Assembly: GCF_002078875.1 (NCBI RefSeq) | Contig: NC_034415.1 | Coordinates: forward strand, 25,445,413-25,509,412 | Origin: Numida meleagris | Lineage: Eukaryota > Chordata > Aves > Galliformes > Numididae | DNA: 64,000 nucleotides | Reading direction: 5' to 3' | Shown here: positions 1 through 12,700 of the stretch, piece after piece | Numbering within the stretch: position 1 is the first letter of the stretch | Layout: each line of letters opens with the position of its first letter | The notes under the pieces: model-generated | What the model was told of the DNA's origin: nothing | What the model saw: the letters and a program-made list of their open reading frames with translations, nothing else | Database searches by the model: none | Program-made: the position numbers and the translations under genes

Positions 1-665
1 TTATTAGATGCATATACATCTTTGACCCCCTTAACTACATCCTCTTCAAATAAAGACTTTCAGTCACCTATTAAACTGGCACTTTTTTTTAGTGAACGTA
101 GGTGTGAACCCTACAGCACATTTGCAAATTCACAGATCATGGTGTGTTCCCCTCCCACCACATTTTTTCCGGTCAAAACTCTCATTACCATGAACTCCTC
201 TGCCACAAACAAAAACAAAAATCCATATATCAAGTGAGATTTTTTTCTCTACATGCCTTACAACGATTAAGCTTACTAACAGCAGTTCCAATGCTTCTCA
301 CCACTGTAGATGTAGATTAGCAACTAAAGATGGAAAAAGAGCCTGACCATTGTCTGAATCCGCTATTCATCACCTTCAGGATACTCAGAGTGGTTCTTGT
401 ACTTCACGCCGTGTGTGTTTTAAGGGTTTTTAGAATTAGTCACCAGTTTCACACCAACACAGCCGTAAACCAGCTTTCATCCCTTTTATTTTTCAAATTG
501 CTATGATGAAAAAGCAGGTTCTCATGTACTTATTTTTCTGATACTATACTGCTTGAGATCTATTTTAACATGAAGAGATCCATCCGAATTTGAGCAAATG
601 ACTACCGTCACATTTTACAAGGCTTTATTTTTTGCTGAAAAGAAATCATAACAAAGACATTTTAC
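1..665 (-). other. USP24: USP24 intron 8 (partial)
   Basis: This is noncoding sequence downstream of the exon 8 donor in the USP24 direction. It is AT-rich. I see no repeat or exon in it. Confidence 0.8.
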
Positions 666-731
666 CTGCACTACAGAAGAGTTAAGATATTCTGCACAAA
701 CTCCAAATGGCTGAACTAATGCAGAGATTGC
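666..731 (-). CDS. USP24: USP24 coding exon 8 (last in window)
   Basis: The 66-nt exon encodes residues 304-325 (AISALVQPFGVCAEYLNSSV, then VQ). The acceptor is a strong T-rich tract ending TTTTTTAG, and the donor is CAG|GTAAAA. I looked for the next USP24 exon (expected peptide PMLDPVI) on the minus strand of 1-665 and did not find it, so the gene continues outside the window. Confidence 0.94.
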
Positions 732-3700
732 CTAAAAAACAAAAACAACAACAAAAACCAGCAAATATTTAGGTGCACATTTACGAGGTCTTTTCAGAGT
801 TAGCAATCTATACCTTAAGAGGCAGATGAAGGTGAATAAATATTATCTTGCATGATAATTTCCAGTCATTTGCTACAGGATGTGTACAACTCCTTTATAA
901 CAACGAATGGTTCAGGAAAGAGATTCATTCTGCAGCATAGAGTATGAATTACATGCTTTTCCTTAAAAGTATCCTCTCAGTTTTCACTAATCTCAGTCCT
1001 CTCATTAGCCTCGTCTGACTTCTCTGTCTAATCCTAGTTCAGCCACAGAAATAAATAGATGGAAAAGGACACATATTTTCATTGTTCTCTGCTGCAGTGA
1101 AAAGTGTGAAGACAAGACTGAAGTTTAAAGCCATATGGCAAATTTCCTTCCCAAAGCATTAAGTAGCAGAAAGCTTTTGCAAATACATCATATATATGTC
1201 AAGCTTTCTGATTTGGCTGGGAGGTTGTTGTATCTGATACCTATTCAATGCATACGTCAGGCATCTGTTCTCTATACCTAGCCTGCAAGTGTGTTCATGT
1301 GTATGAGGGAGGAGATCCTTCCTGATCTGAAACTGGAGGGTTTTGTTATATCTATACTCTGCAAACAGGTCCAGGATTAAGGCAGAATACACCAGACAAA
1401 GTTCAAATAACTCTGTTCTCCTCAGCTCCACTGAAAGTTGAGAAGGAAAATGCAGAAAGTCATTCCAGTTGCCAGAATGGCTGTGTGATCTGATGATCTT
1501 TCATCCTGACACACTGAAAGTACTTGAAATGTGCTTTCTCAAGAAGTTATCTGCTTCCCTGGATTTACATTTTGATTTTAAATACATCATACAGTAACTC
1601 CTTGGCAGTTCAGATTAGCTGTGTGTTTCATAAAGAATGCAGACTTGAGACATTTTCTCCCAAAGCATTAGCCTATGTAGTTATATTCTCTTTAAGTGGC
1701 ACAAGAATCACTCTCTTGCATTTGTGAAGGGATGACCATTGACTTTGGTACTTTTCATATACACATACAGTTTCTGCTTTGACATGTCTTAATTTTTAGG
1801 CAGTCTTGTATGAAGCCAGGAGTTGGACTCGATGATCCTTGTGGGTCCCTTCCAACTCAGATATTCTACGATTTTCAAGCAATGTCTACCATCAGGAAAT
1901 TAAGTGTAAAGACAATTGTATGCCAATGAAGAATACCAAAAGTAGTTTCTTTCAAATTGGATAAAAAAAATTATGAGCTTGAGTGTGCCCCACAGCAATC
2001 AAAGGCCTAAATTTAGTGATGCTGAACCAGACTTCCTTTGTAAGTGAGCAGTTATTAAACAAATTTTCCTTTAAAGTTTCTATTGCAGTATAGCATTTAA
2101 ATTGAGTTCCCTTATTCCTCTGCCATGCTCATTTGAGAGTTTATCTTTTCATAAAGCAGCAAGTATCAATACTCTAAGAAAAGCTGAATTCTCCCCAAAT
2201 GACAGCTCATTGAAAACAGGCTAACTTTATACTTGAGAACAAAATTCTGAACAACAAAGTTTTTCCTTGATCTCAGCTTGAAAGAAGATATGAAGTCTCT
2301 TGAAAATAGGTTAGGAAACTAAAACTAAAAAAGTTAGGCTTTGCCATCAAAAATTAGTTTAGAACTGCTAAACCAGTCAGCTTTTGAACACAGATACTGA
2401 AGGGCTGCTTAGGATTAAACAGTATCTGTCTTCCTAGGAACTTCTTAAATAATTTCTATAATGAATGACAGGAGTTAATTCAGCTGAAGGAAACAGAAAA
2501 CCAGTAATCTACTGGTGAATATACAGTGAAACTAGACTGACCGATGTCTAACTGTGAGGATGAAAGTCAGACAGAAAGGTACGCTAACTCTTCCCCTTTT
2601 TCTCTGAAGTCCCAAAAGGTCTCTTCAGTCAGGACTCTTACGTACAACCTCATCTGACCTCCAGCCTGACAACGTTTCTGCAGGGCTCTCTATTGCTCCA
2701 GTACCAAAGCAAAGGCAAAAGCGCTGCCAAAAGAAATGTTACTGGTTCTACATGAATTGAGTAATGGAAAGAGAGAAGTCTGCTGACAGATAAGGAACTT
2801 ACCCCAAGCTCAATATCTTCAGAATTGAGTTTGGACTGAATTGCTGAAAATCCACCCAACTCTGCAAACTGAAATAAAATAATCAGTATTATGTTAGCAA
2901 ACTACAGTATTTTATCTTTCAAGTATGTTATTATAGAAAATACTCCATTAAGAGTTCCTAGGATAACAGTGATTATCCCTCACTATGCAACATCATATAC
3001 CAATATAAACTTTACGTTTTCATGAGAATTCAGGGATGCAGTGGGAAATGCAATGCAATTATGCTTGGTACCACCTTAAACAAGAAGCTAGAAACTGTCT
3101 CAGGTAAAAATTGACATAGGGAAGAAAGCTAGACCACAACAAAATAGCTAACACATCTGACTGGGAAACATCACTGAAGCTTAAGTTGAGCTCTCTCATT
3201 TCTGCCAGTGACAACTATCATGTTACGATAAAGGTGCTCAAGGGAAAAGGCAGCAACTCAGCAAAATGTGTTTAGCAAGGCCCTTTCCCTAGATCCAGGC
3301 AGCATTAAAATCCTAAACTATTTTTTTGTCGTTATCACCCTCTGAGGAAAGACGGGTAAAAACAAGGAGGGGAGAGGTGGAAATTATTATCTTTGAAGAG
3401 CAACAAATTCAAGTGACAAGTAACAGTTCTGCTTGGTTTGTATTTACCTACCCTGTTTACCAGATCCACCAGCCACCCATGAGGTTCCTTGAACAATTAA
3501 AATATTAACAAATTAGCAGATGCAACATCAATGCCAAACATTTGTTTTCCGAAGCATATTTGGATAGATAAATTCAGCCAATAACCCCGACCTTAAATGC
3601 ATGCACTGTTATTTCACAGAAAACAGAAACGTGTTTATAACAGCTCCCTTGCTAAGCGTGCAGTTGGAGCTCTGGGAGGTTCTCTTAGCAACACCCATTT

Positions 3701-6700
3701 TTGGATTCTACCTAACATCACTGACCATGTGTTGCAGCAACAATACGCACTGTGGCTGCTGACTCACAAGCAAGTATATTTATAGCACATTAGCAGAGTG
3801 GAACATTACTAAATAGCCTTTCCTAAAGCAGCAAACAGAATTTTCTTTCTACAGCAACAAACGTTTCCTGGAGGAAAGATCAGCAACACCGAGGCTCCTT
3901 TTTTAGACCCACCTACCTGGAACAACTGTGACAAGTCAGAACAAACCTAAAAAACCTGACTCCTTGACAGACTGTATGACCAAGTTACCCTAAAGGTGGG
4001 TGTCAGGAAAGCATGAATTCTCCACTGGAGCTCTACACTTTGTAGAGTTATCTTGGTCATTTCATACTCAACAGATGTCAGTCCTTAGATACAACAAACC
4101 TACCATCTGATTATTGTGATACTTCACACAGGAAAGTACTGCAGTTTCTAGATCCAGGCTCCGATAGGGAACTGGGACAATTTGAGAGGACAGGAAATCC
4201 ATTTCTACAGATCAACATATACTCAAGATCTATTTGCTGTAATTCTTGATGATAACTAAGTTTTTATAAATACGTACTAATCAGCCTTTTCTGGAACAAA
4301 AACATCTACCCTAAAAGGAGGTTTTAGGGCATGGCCATGCTCACCTTCTGAAACGTGGATATGGGTGACACAGCGTGCATGTTCCCCTCCCCAAAGACTT
4401 CTGCCCAGTTTCTCTGGCATACCTTCATTCGATTCTTGAAATGATACTCATTGTCAGGGTTAAATGCCTTGAAAGAAAAACCCATGGAAATGAACAGCAT
4501 GACTTACGCCACAGTTTCAAAACTAATCTTGACATTTGACTTCTTTTTTCCCCAGTTGAACATTCTTCTGGTTGACAGTTAAAGACACAGCAAAAACTAC
4601 AGTTTAAAAAATGACCCCTGCTTCCATCCCTCAGTTCCTACAAAGCATTCTGAAGTTTCAATTCTGTACAGACAATGCCCACATGAGCTAGATATCCATA
4701 TAAAGGAGGAGATAAAGTACTAGCTTTCAAAAATTAACAGCAATGTGTCAGCAGCTTTGAAATATTTTTGAGCTGATTTTCAGAAATTCTGAACAGCATA
4801 CACCCACTGAATTGCATGTTGGATGTTAAAAATCTGCAGTAAACAATAGCTGCAGATTGTAAGACAATATGCTACAACTTAAATAGGAGAAAAAGCAGTA
4901 GCAAGATAAACATGAAATGCCAAATACCCTAAATTGCATACAATACACAGGACACAATTTAAGACAATCATCAGTAGAGACTTCTACATTTTGATGACAT
5001 TCACTGAGGAATTAGATTAGCGTCATTCTCTTTATTACTTAAACAGATCCCAGAGTTTAAAACATCATGCTTATTAGAAGACAAATACCATTGTAAGCAC
5101 ACCAAGCAGGCCCACAGGAATAGGATCTTGTTTTACTCTTTCTGCAACCAGGTCTACTAGCAGCATAAGCATGTTGTATATTCCTTCGTGGATTTCAGTT
5201 CCCCATTTGTGAACAGCACTGGATGTCAACAGCTACCAAGAGAAAAAGGAGGTTTTTTTGGTTGGTTTTTGTTTTTAAGTTTGAGCAAAATCACCTAGAA
5301 CAGATGAAATTTATCAGCCTTCCCTCCGCCCAGATTATTTTCAGAGCAAATGTTTCCCCAGAGTGCAGTAATAATCACTGTCTGGTGTGTTATTTCTTTC
5401 TATATGCTCGTTCTGGACTAATGGCTTAAGAGTTAATTAAATTGGTAATTCAACTGAAGAACGCCTTAAATCAGCTCCTGACAAAAAAATACTTATCAAA
5501 GCAAACTGCTTTGCATTTCCACTCACTGGAAAGATTGTAACCTTTGTAAAGAATAACTAATATGCAACTGTTTGCAAAATGAACACATGACAATTAAATC
5601 TTCAAGTACTTGTTCCATGACACTGCACTGATTCAGCTGTAATAACCATTTATCAGCTTACATTTTTTGAGCAGTTTTTGTTGGAAAACAAAGAACATAG
5701 AGAGAAGTATTACTGCTGCCTTTTCTCCTAATGAAACATGCTCTTTATGGACTAACCAAGCTGTTTAAAGAGGACATAAGGCATCCACCTGCACATGTTA
5801 TTTAATTTCTGCTTAAAGAGTTTTATACTTAAAATACAATCACGTTTTGTACCTTTTTAAGAAACAATAGAATCTGGCTAAATAGCTGGCAAAAATTTCA
5901 GCAAATTCTAACTTAGCACATTCTGAACTTGGATTTCTACAGATTCTTCTCCTAGAGAACCAGTCGATATTTTTATTTAAAGTGCACGCGGGGTCAAGTA
6001 AATAAAAAGAATGAAATGCAAGGTTATTAACTCTTACAGCCAAGTGGAAAAAGATTTTTTCCCTTAAATCTTCATCTTCCTTGAGTACACTTATATTTCA
6101 GTATTTTAAGGTTAGGACCAAGTAATTTTTTAAAAGGTGTATACACATTTTTATACATATAGACTAACAGCTGGGCAAGAAATTTAGGTAGCACCCAAAA
6201 CAGAATAGAAGGAAGAAAACTAGTTTGGGAAGCTCCATAGAGAAGATTCACAATAAAAGAGAAGAAAAGCCAGATAAGCAGGTTAGGTAAGCACTGAGTT
6301 AAAAAGAAGTAAGGATGTTGCAATCCCCCAAAGAAGTAGCAGAAAGAATAAAGTCAAAGGAAAGCTGATTCTGAACTAAAGGATGTATCCAACCGTCTTT
6401 AAACCCGCCTTTAGGCTCCACTAATTGCTATAGAGCTCTTCAGTAAAGTAGAAAAGGAGAAAAAAAAAGAAAATATATGTTGAAGAGTTGCAGAACTGCA
6501 ACTTAAGAGTATGATTTTAAGCTAAGAACACACTCACTTGTTCCACAGTTTCTGAAGTCTGGATTACAAGACCATACTTCCACCATGAACAACACAAAGA
6601 ACAAGGAATTAGCGCACTGTACCTACTTACCTTTTTAAATGCTTCAGGCATGCACCTGTCCATAAACCTCTTGCAATTCTCATCAGAATCAGAAAGACCT

Positions 6701-9700
6701 TCACAGAAAGGAAAGAGTACACATGCTTTAAGTTTACCTCAGGAAGCTCAATGTAAGTTTTTGAGTACACCAAGCAAATCCAGCAGTAGGAGTGCTACTA
6801 TGCATTCATTACTAAGCATTATGCTTTTTCAGTCACAGAAGAGCGCGTGTCAAAATAACTTGCCTTTTAGAAGTTTCCAACTGGTTCATCTTTTACAACT
6901 TCTTCAAGCATGATTAGCAAAATATGCATCTCTCCCTCCCAAATTTACAGCTACCTTCAGATCTCTCCTGGTGCTGCACGTGCCCCACCAAAACCAAACC
7001 TACTCATGGTCTTCTAGCACAGGTTAAAAACAACATAAACCAGAATCACCAGCAACTTCTGTGTCTTATAACCCTCCTTTTGCCTGCTGTCGGGCATGAG
7101 GAAAATTTACCCCTGCACACTCATTCTGCCATGAGCTGGGCACAACGCCTCTCTAACAAGCTTAACTACAGCCCAAGTACTGAATACAGAACAGTCAAAT
7201 TCTTGAGTCTAATGCAGTCTAAGTATTTCACTAGCAAAAAACAACCAGTTACACAAGCCTGGTGCAGCATGGATTTAGATGACAGCTTGTTTTTCCACAA
7301 ATGGAAAATAACCAGCACGAAGAAAAACGAGTCAGTAATTCAGCTGTGAAAAAACAGCAATTCCTACAGTCATTAGAACATAAAGAAACATGTGCTCTTC
7401 TTTTTAAAAAAGCTTAAGTAAACAAATTACTTTAGAAAAAGAGATGAACACTCCTATTACAGCATTAGGTAGAATAATTCACTGGAAACCACTTTCACAG
7501 AGGTGTGATCATTCTGCAGAGTGCTAAGTAAACAACTGCAAAACTAATACCAAATATGTAGCTGCCCCCTGTACGTCTCTGAAACCTTAAGAACAGATAA
7601 TCTTTGTAAGTGTAGAAATAGAACTTACCCAGTCTTGCTAGATATGTGGATGCAATCAGGCACTTGCCTAGAGATTCCTCCCGCTTATAGGGTATGGACC
7701 AGTGATCCGTTAGAACTCTGCTCTCTAGCTCATACAAGTTGGTTGTTGGAAACTCAATGCCTTCTCCAGAGCAATTCCCGTTTTCATCATTCTTCTGTGA
7801 ATAAAAAGAAGTTCGAGTGAAGCAATTTTTACCTCTCCTAGACACTTCAAAGGATTTTGAAGCTTTGGAGAAGACAGCTGTACTTTAAGTAGCACGTCAA
7901 ATTCTCAGCAGTCCTTAGACAGCTTCTGTTTCTCGAAGTAGAATTTTATACTGCTAATTGGATTAATTACATACCTTTGTATATCTCATCTAGGTGATAA
8001 CTACTGTGTTTACATAACTAATTGCTAACTAATTGCCAATTTAAGCAGCAAATCTTTTTCCTTAGCATATCAGATCCCAGATAGAAGCGCTAAGAGCATC
8101 TAGTCCCTGGGAGATTTTAGTGCACAAACCCAATCCTCAGATTTATGCATGTTAAGCCTGTTTTCAACTGCTGCAGAACATGGAATAGTTTATTCCAAGA
8201 GAGGCCAATTTCATCACTCCTCACCCAACCACACTGAAAACAAACAAGACTAATTGGCTGGATTAGCCAAATCAAAAAATAAAATTCAGCTATAGTTGCC
8301 CAGTAAGGAAACTACAATTGTTCTCCTGAAGTCAAAATAAGTTACTGGAAAGCATTCTGGAACGCAAACGGAAAAAAGCAAGCAGAAGGCTGCAGCTCAG
8401 CTTTCCACGTCCCGGTGCTGGCGGCACCGAGCAGCTGCTATTTCTGTGCACTGGCAGCACTCAGAACGAACCCCTGTCCTTTGTTAGGTGCCACACGAGG
8501 TAACCGCCTCAGCGGTGCCAAACGGAATTCTAGGCAAGTTATCTATTTCTTCCAGGTTGTTTATTCTTTTCACACTGCATCAGCGCTACCTAGCCCACGT
8601 GTCGGAGTTCACAGAGACTTTCTCTGGCTTCAAAACAGCAAACAACTGAAGCAGGAGAAAGGACGGAATGTCTGGGTTGGGGCTGGCAGCAAATGGGAGC
8701 AACTGCCTGAGGAAAACACAAGTGTCATGGGGGTAACAGGATCGCACCTGGAGGGGAGCCAGGGACACACAGCGTAAGCGGAACGAAACGACTGAACTAC
8801 AGAGGACACGGTGTATGAGGAACGGAATCGGTTTGTGCAGAAGCTGTAAGCACTGCACTGCAAGCTCTCACTGCACTCGCTGTTTGCAGGATCAGACCTG
8901 TTTATTAAAATCTAAATGGATCACATTCACTTTCATAACGATTCAAAAACATTATGTCAAAGAAACAGCAATTGTACAGAGCTTACCCTATGAAGTTAAT
9001 AGGCACAGGTGACACAATGGCTGTACTTAATAATGGGTTCTTGACAGCAGCAGTATAATTTACAGGAGTGTAATGCAAAACAGTACTCAGGCAAGACAGC
9101 ATGTTAGTGTTTGGGAAGGTGCCACCTTCCCTCAATGCCCTATAAACACCTAGTCTCAAGTTTGCCATTATGGGAAGCTGTATGTATCTCCAGCCTCTGA
9201 AACTGAAGTTCTCTGATCCAGTACTGTGCAAGGAAGTCTAATGTAGCTCACATCTGCCAAATCACCCCGCGTGAACTTCTGGAGAAGGGATGTTTGAATG
9301 TCCAAATAAAAAGGCACTGAAGGTATTTAAAAGCAGATGCTCTCTAGGAAATAGTCTGTTGTAGTGATACAGCTTTTGTAGATGATCTCCATCCAGAGCA
9401 TGATTCAATTCCTGCAGAAAATGAATTTATAAGGAAAGCCTTTAATGGTAACTGCACAGAACACAACAATTAGTTTAATAAAGGAAGCCTGACTGTAATG
9501 CATACATCCAATTGCTAGCTCCCAGATTCCATTTCAGCCTGCACTTGTAGCATAGGCAAAACAACATTTCAACAAATGATTACATTAAGGGAGCTGTGCT
9601 TTCTTCATTCCCTAGAGAAGAGTATCCACGTTAAACATCCATTACTAACATTAGTGTTGGAGAGGTGCAGCCTCACAGCAGTGCAGAGCTTTCAACGTTG

Positions 9701-12700
9701 CTGAAAAGCTGCACCTGTTGCTCTGCTTCCCCATAAGCAGAGCTGCTCTTTATTCACCTCTTTCCCCACAAGCAATTAGCATCACCTACCATACTATGGA
9801 AACTCATTATGAGTGAAATAATACATTTTCTTCACGGTGTGCTCACAAATAAGGGCATTATCATAGCAGCTACATTAAGAACAGAACTGGTCTACTGCAG
9901 TACTGAGTCTCCCAACAACACGGTGACAAGATCAGTGTGATCCAGCACCAGGGTGCGGTGCTGGAAACATTGTCCAGACAACAAAGGGGACTATTTGCAT
10001 TGGAGGAGTGCATCTTTGGCACATTCTGTTCACTAAAAGTGACAACTCATCCTTACATGTCAATTTCCTGCTACTAAAATTCTGCCCAGAAAGTGTCAAG
10101 CTTAATTATGTATTAATTTTAGAACGTATCACAAAAAGGCAGCCTCACAGCTGCTGCGAAACATGCAACAGGCTCAGAGAAATGCCCTCAATGTTCTTTA
10201 AAAGTCAAACTCAAACTTCACTTCAAATCATTAACAGATTTCATACCCTTGAAGATTGCCACCACGTTCAGTTTGTATCACCGCCAAACGAATCTCGTCT
10301 CCTACCGTACACCCAGCACGAGTAACTCTGAAAACACACGGCTGCTCTTTCATAACTACTGTGTCTTTCTGTACAAAAATCCCAACTGTTCCCCATTCAA
10401 CTTCCAATTTGTGCACTGCAGTTTGCAGTGAGGGTTCAGCAGTGCCAGCTGCAGCACCAAGGCGCTATGTAAGGTCTTCCAAAGTTGTAAAGAATCACAG
10501 AATGGCCTGGGTTGAATTATGATGGCTCCCTGAAAACCAGCACCCACTGAAGGACCTACTTGCTCTTCCGATGCTCACAAATACAAAGCACCACAGCTCT
10601 GAACAGGTAACAGCTGTTAATTAGCACTTTGTAACAGAGGGGCTAGGAGCTGTCACTGCAGTGCCTACTGGTAGCCTTCACAGGCCTTTATTTCACCTGG
10701 GGAAGAAGAGTATGCAACAAAATATTCACACTTAAACAGTTTCAAGTGCTGAGTCAGGGCTGCCACTCAGGAGACCTGACACCTGCCAGGCTGTTTGCAG
10801 ACTGAAGAAATATGTTCTGTGCAGAGTAAAGCCTGCCGTGAAGACTAACACACACAAGGGTTAGTCTTTGTTCTAAGAAGTGAAATAGAAGTTAACTTCA
10901 ATTGTCAAAAGTTCACAGTTCAAAGCTTCAAAGTGTATTCCTGTAGCACTCAGCTAATCAACTCACCAAGCTGTTTAACGACTATGCTGGTCACTTTCCA
11001 TAAAGCAACAAGGCGTTCAAGAGCGTATATTTTGATGTTAATTGGCACTCTCTGGAATGAAATTACCATCAAGTTATAAATTAAATTTGTTAATTTGATT
11101 TTGAGGGAAGGATAACAACGCAGTTTAGTGTCGCTAGAGCTACGTTACACCACGTGCTCTTGAATTTTCTATAATTAATGGAACAGAACCAGAAAGTCAC
11201 GTTTCTTTTAATAAATAATGGGATCAGAGTTTTTAAGATCAGACTGTCCCTCACCCTCATGCCTCTCCAATAAGTGGTTTCCACAAGTGATTTTACAGCC
11301 AAGCAAACAGAATTTGATGTGTCACTGTATTGCTAGCAAACAAACCTCTGCTTTGTTACCATATACCAACAAACAGGATCCAGTTTAACTGCTCTGAAAA
11401 GCTGCAAGGAAAAACACAAAATCCTTAAAGCCAGCACTAGAAGACAAACATTCGAGGCCCACCTCTCACTTTTAACACAGATCTACCGAGCAATAGGGAG
11501 GAAATCAGTTGAGTGCTCCAGCTGCCCCTGCTGCCAAGTGCCAATAGCAGCACTTCCCTCTGGCACAGCACGGCACAGCACAGTGCTGTGTGATTCATGG
11601 CTGTGTGCAAAGCAGCACTCTGATGGACGGCCTCCACCTAACACCCGTACAACCAGAAAGAGCAGTTCTCCGCTCACTGGTCTATGACATCCATCAGCTT
11701 CTGGGAACAGCTATGAATCCTGCAGTTATGACTTGCCGGTGCTTCTATCTGTCATACTGCTGATTAAAGCAGCTTTTACTTTCGCATCTGGGTGTCAATT
11801 TGGTTTTTTTTTTTTTTTTCTCTCCCCCATTTTAATTAACCCGTAGGAGGAAGATACCTGTTAACCAGAAATGATTCACTGGAGTAAGAACCTAAGGGTT
11901 TTCAAATAAATCAAAGCCACCACTTTGCACTTCGGTAAGAGAAGGCAATGTTTAAAGAAACAGTTACATTTTCTTACCTGCTAACTACTTCGTTCTGATA
12001 AAGCTTAATAGGACTTCTTAAAGCTCTGGTCAAGCTGCAGATGTGCAACCGGCCCTAAACAACTTAACGAGGAACAGCCACTTGTCTCGAAACATAGTAA
12101 CACTTTGTAACTGTTTTACAACTCAAGCGGATACAGCATCACGCCCTTACATTCTTACCGGCTGGAACATAAACCTGTATGCAACAACCTGAGCACCCAG
12201 ACAGAAAGGAATGCTTTTCTAATTTAAGTGAGCTTCTTGGTAAATATTGTCACTGTTTTATTCTTTCTTGCATAGAAGTAAAGTCTTTCGGTTCATGTTT
12301 TTGCTATGTGTTACTTTACACAAGCAAAGAGACTTGTCATAAGAAAAAAATACTAAGATTTAATCACATTCACGTGAAGCAACGATCCCATCCTAGTCTG
12401 TCACTAATGGAAACCAATCCCTGTGTTAAGGGCTGCACTTATCTAGAGCCGACTTGGATTCTCACCTCACCACAGATACCTCCCAAGAAAAGATCTGATT
12501 TATTTGGTGAACATTTTCACACAAAGTTTAGGACTCTGACCTCAGCAGGGAACAGTCCGAGCGCATTATCATGAATGTATGGTTCGACAGAACCCTCCTT
12601 AGTGTGTGTGAAGGATTGTAACAAACCAGCCACAACAAATATGGCTTTGCCCCATCTCTCAAAACCAAAGAACTACATAAAACTGGGAGCAAGAGCACAA

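Noticed and set aside
4420..4430. Apparent splice donor AAG|GTATGC inside USP24 exon 5
   Set aside because: The sequence on both sides encodes continuous USP24 residues in one frame, so no intron is needed. It could serve only as a rare alternative donor.
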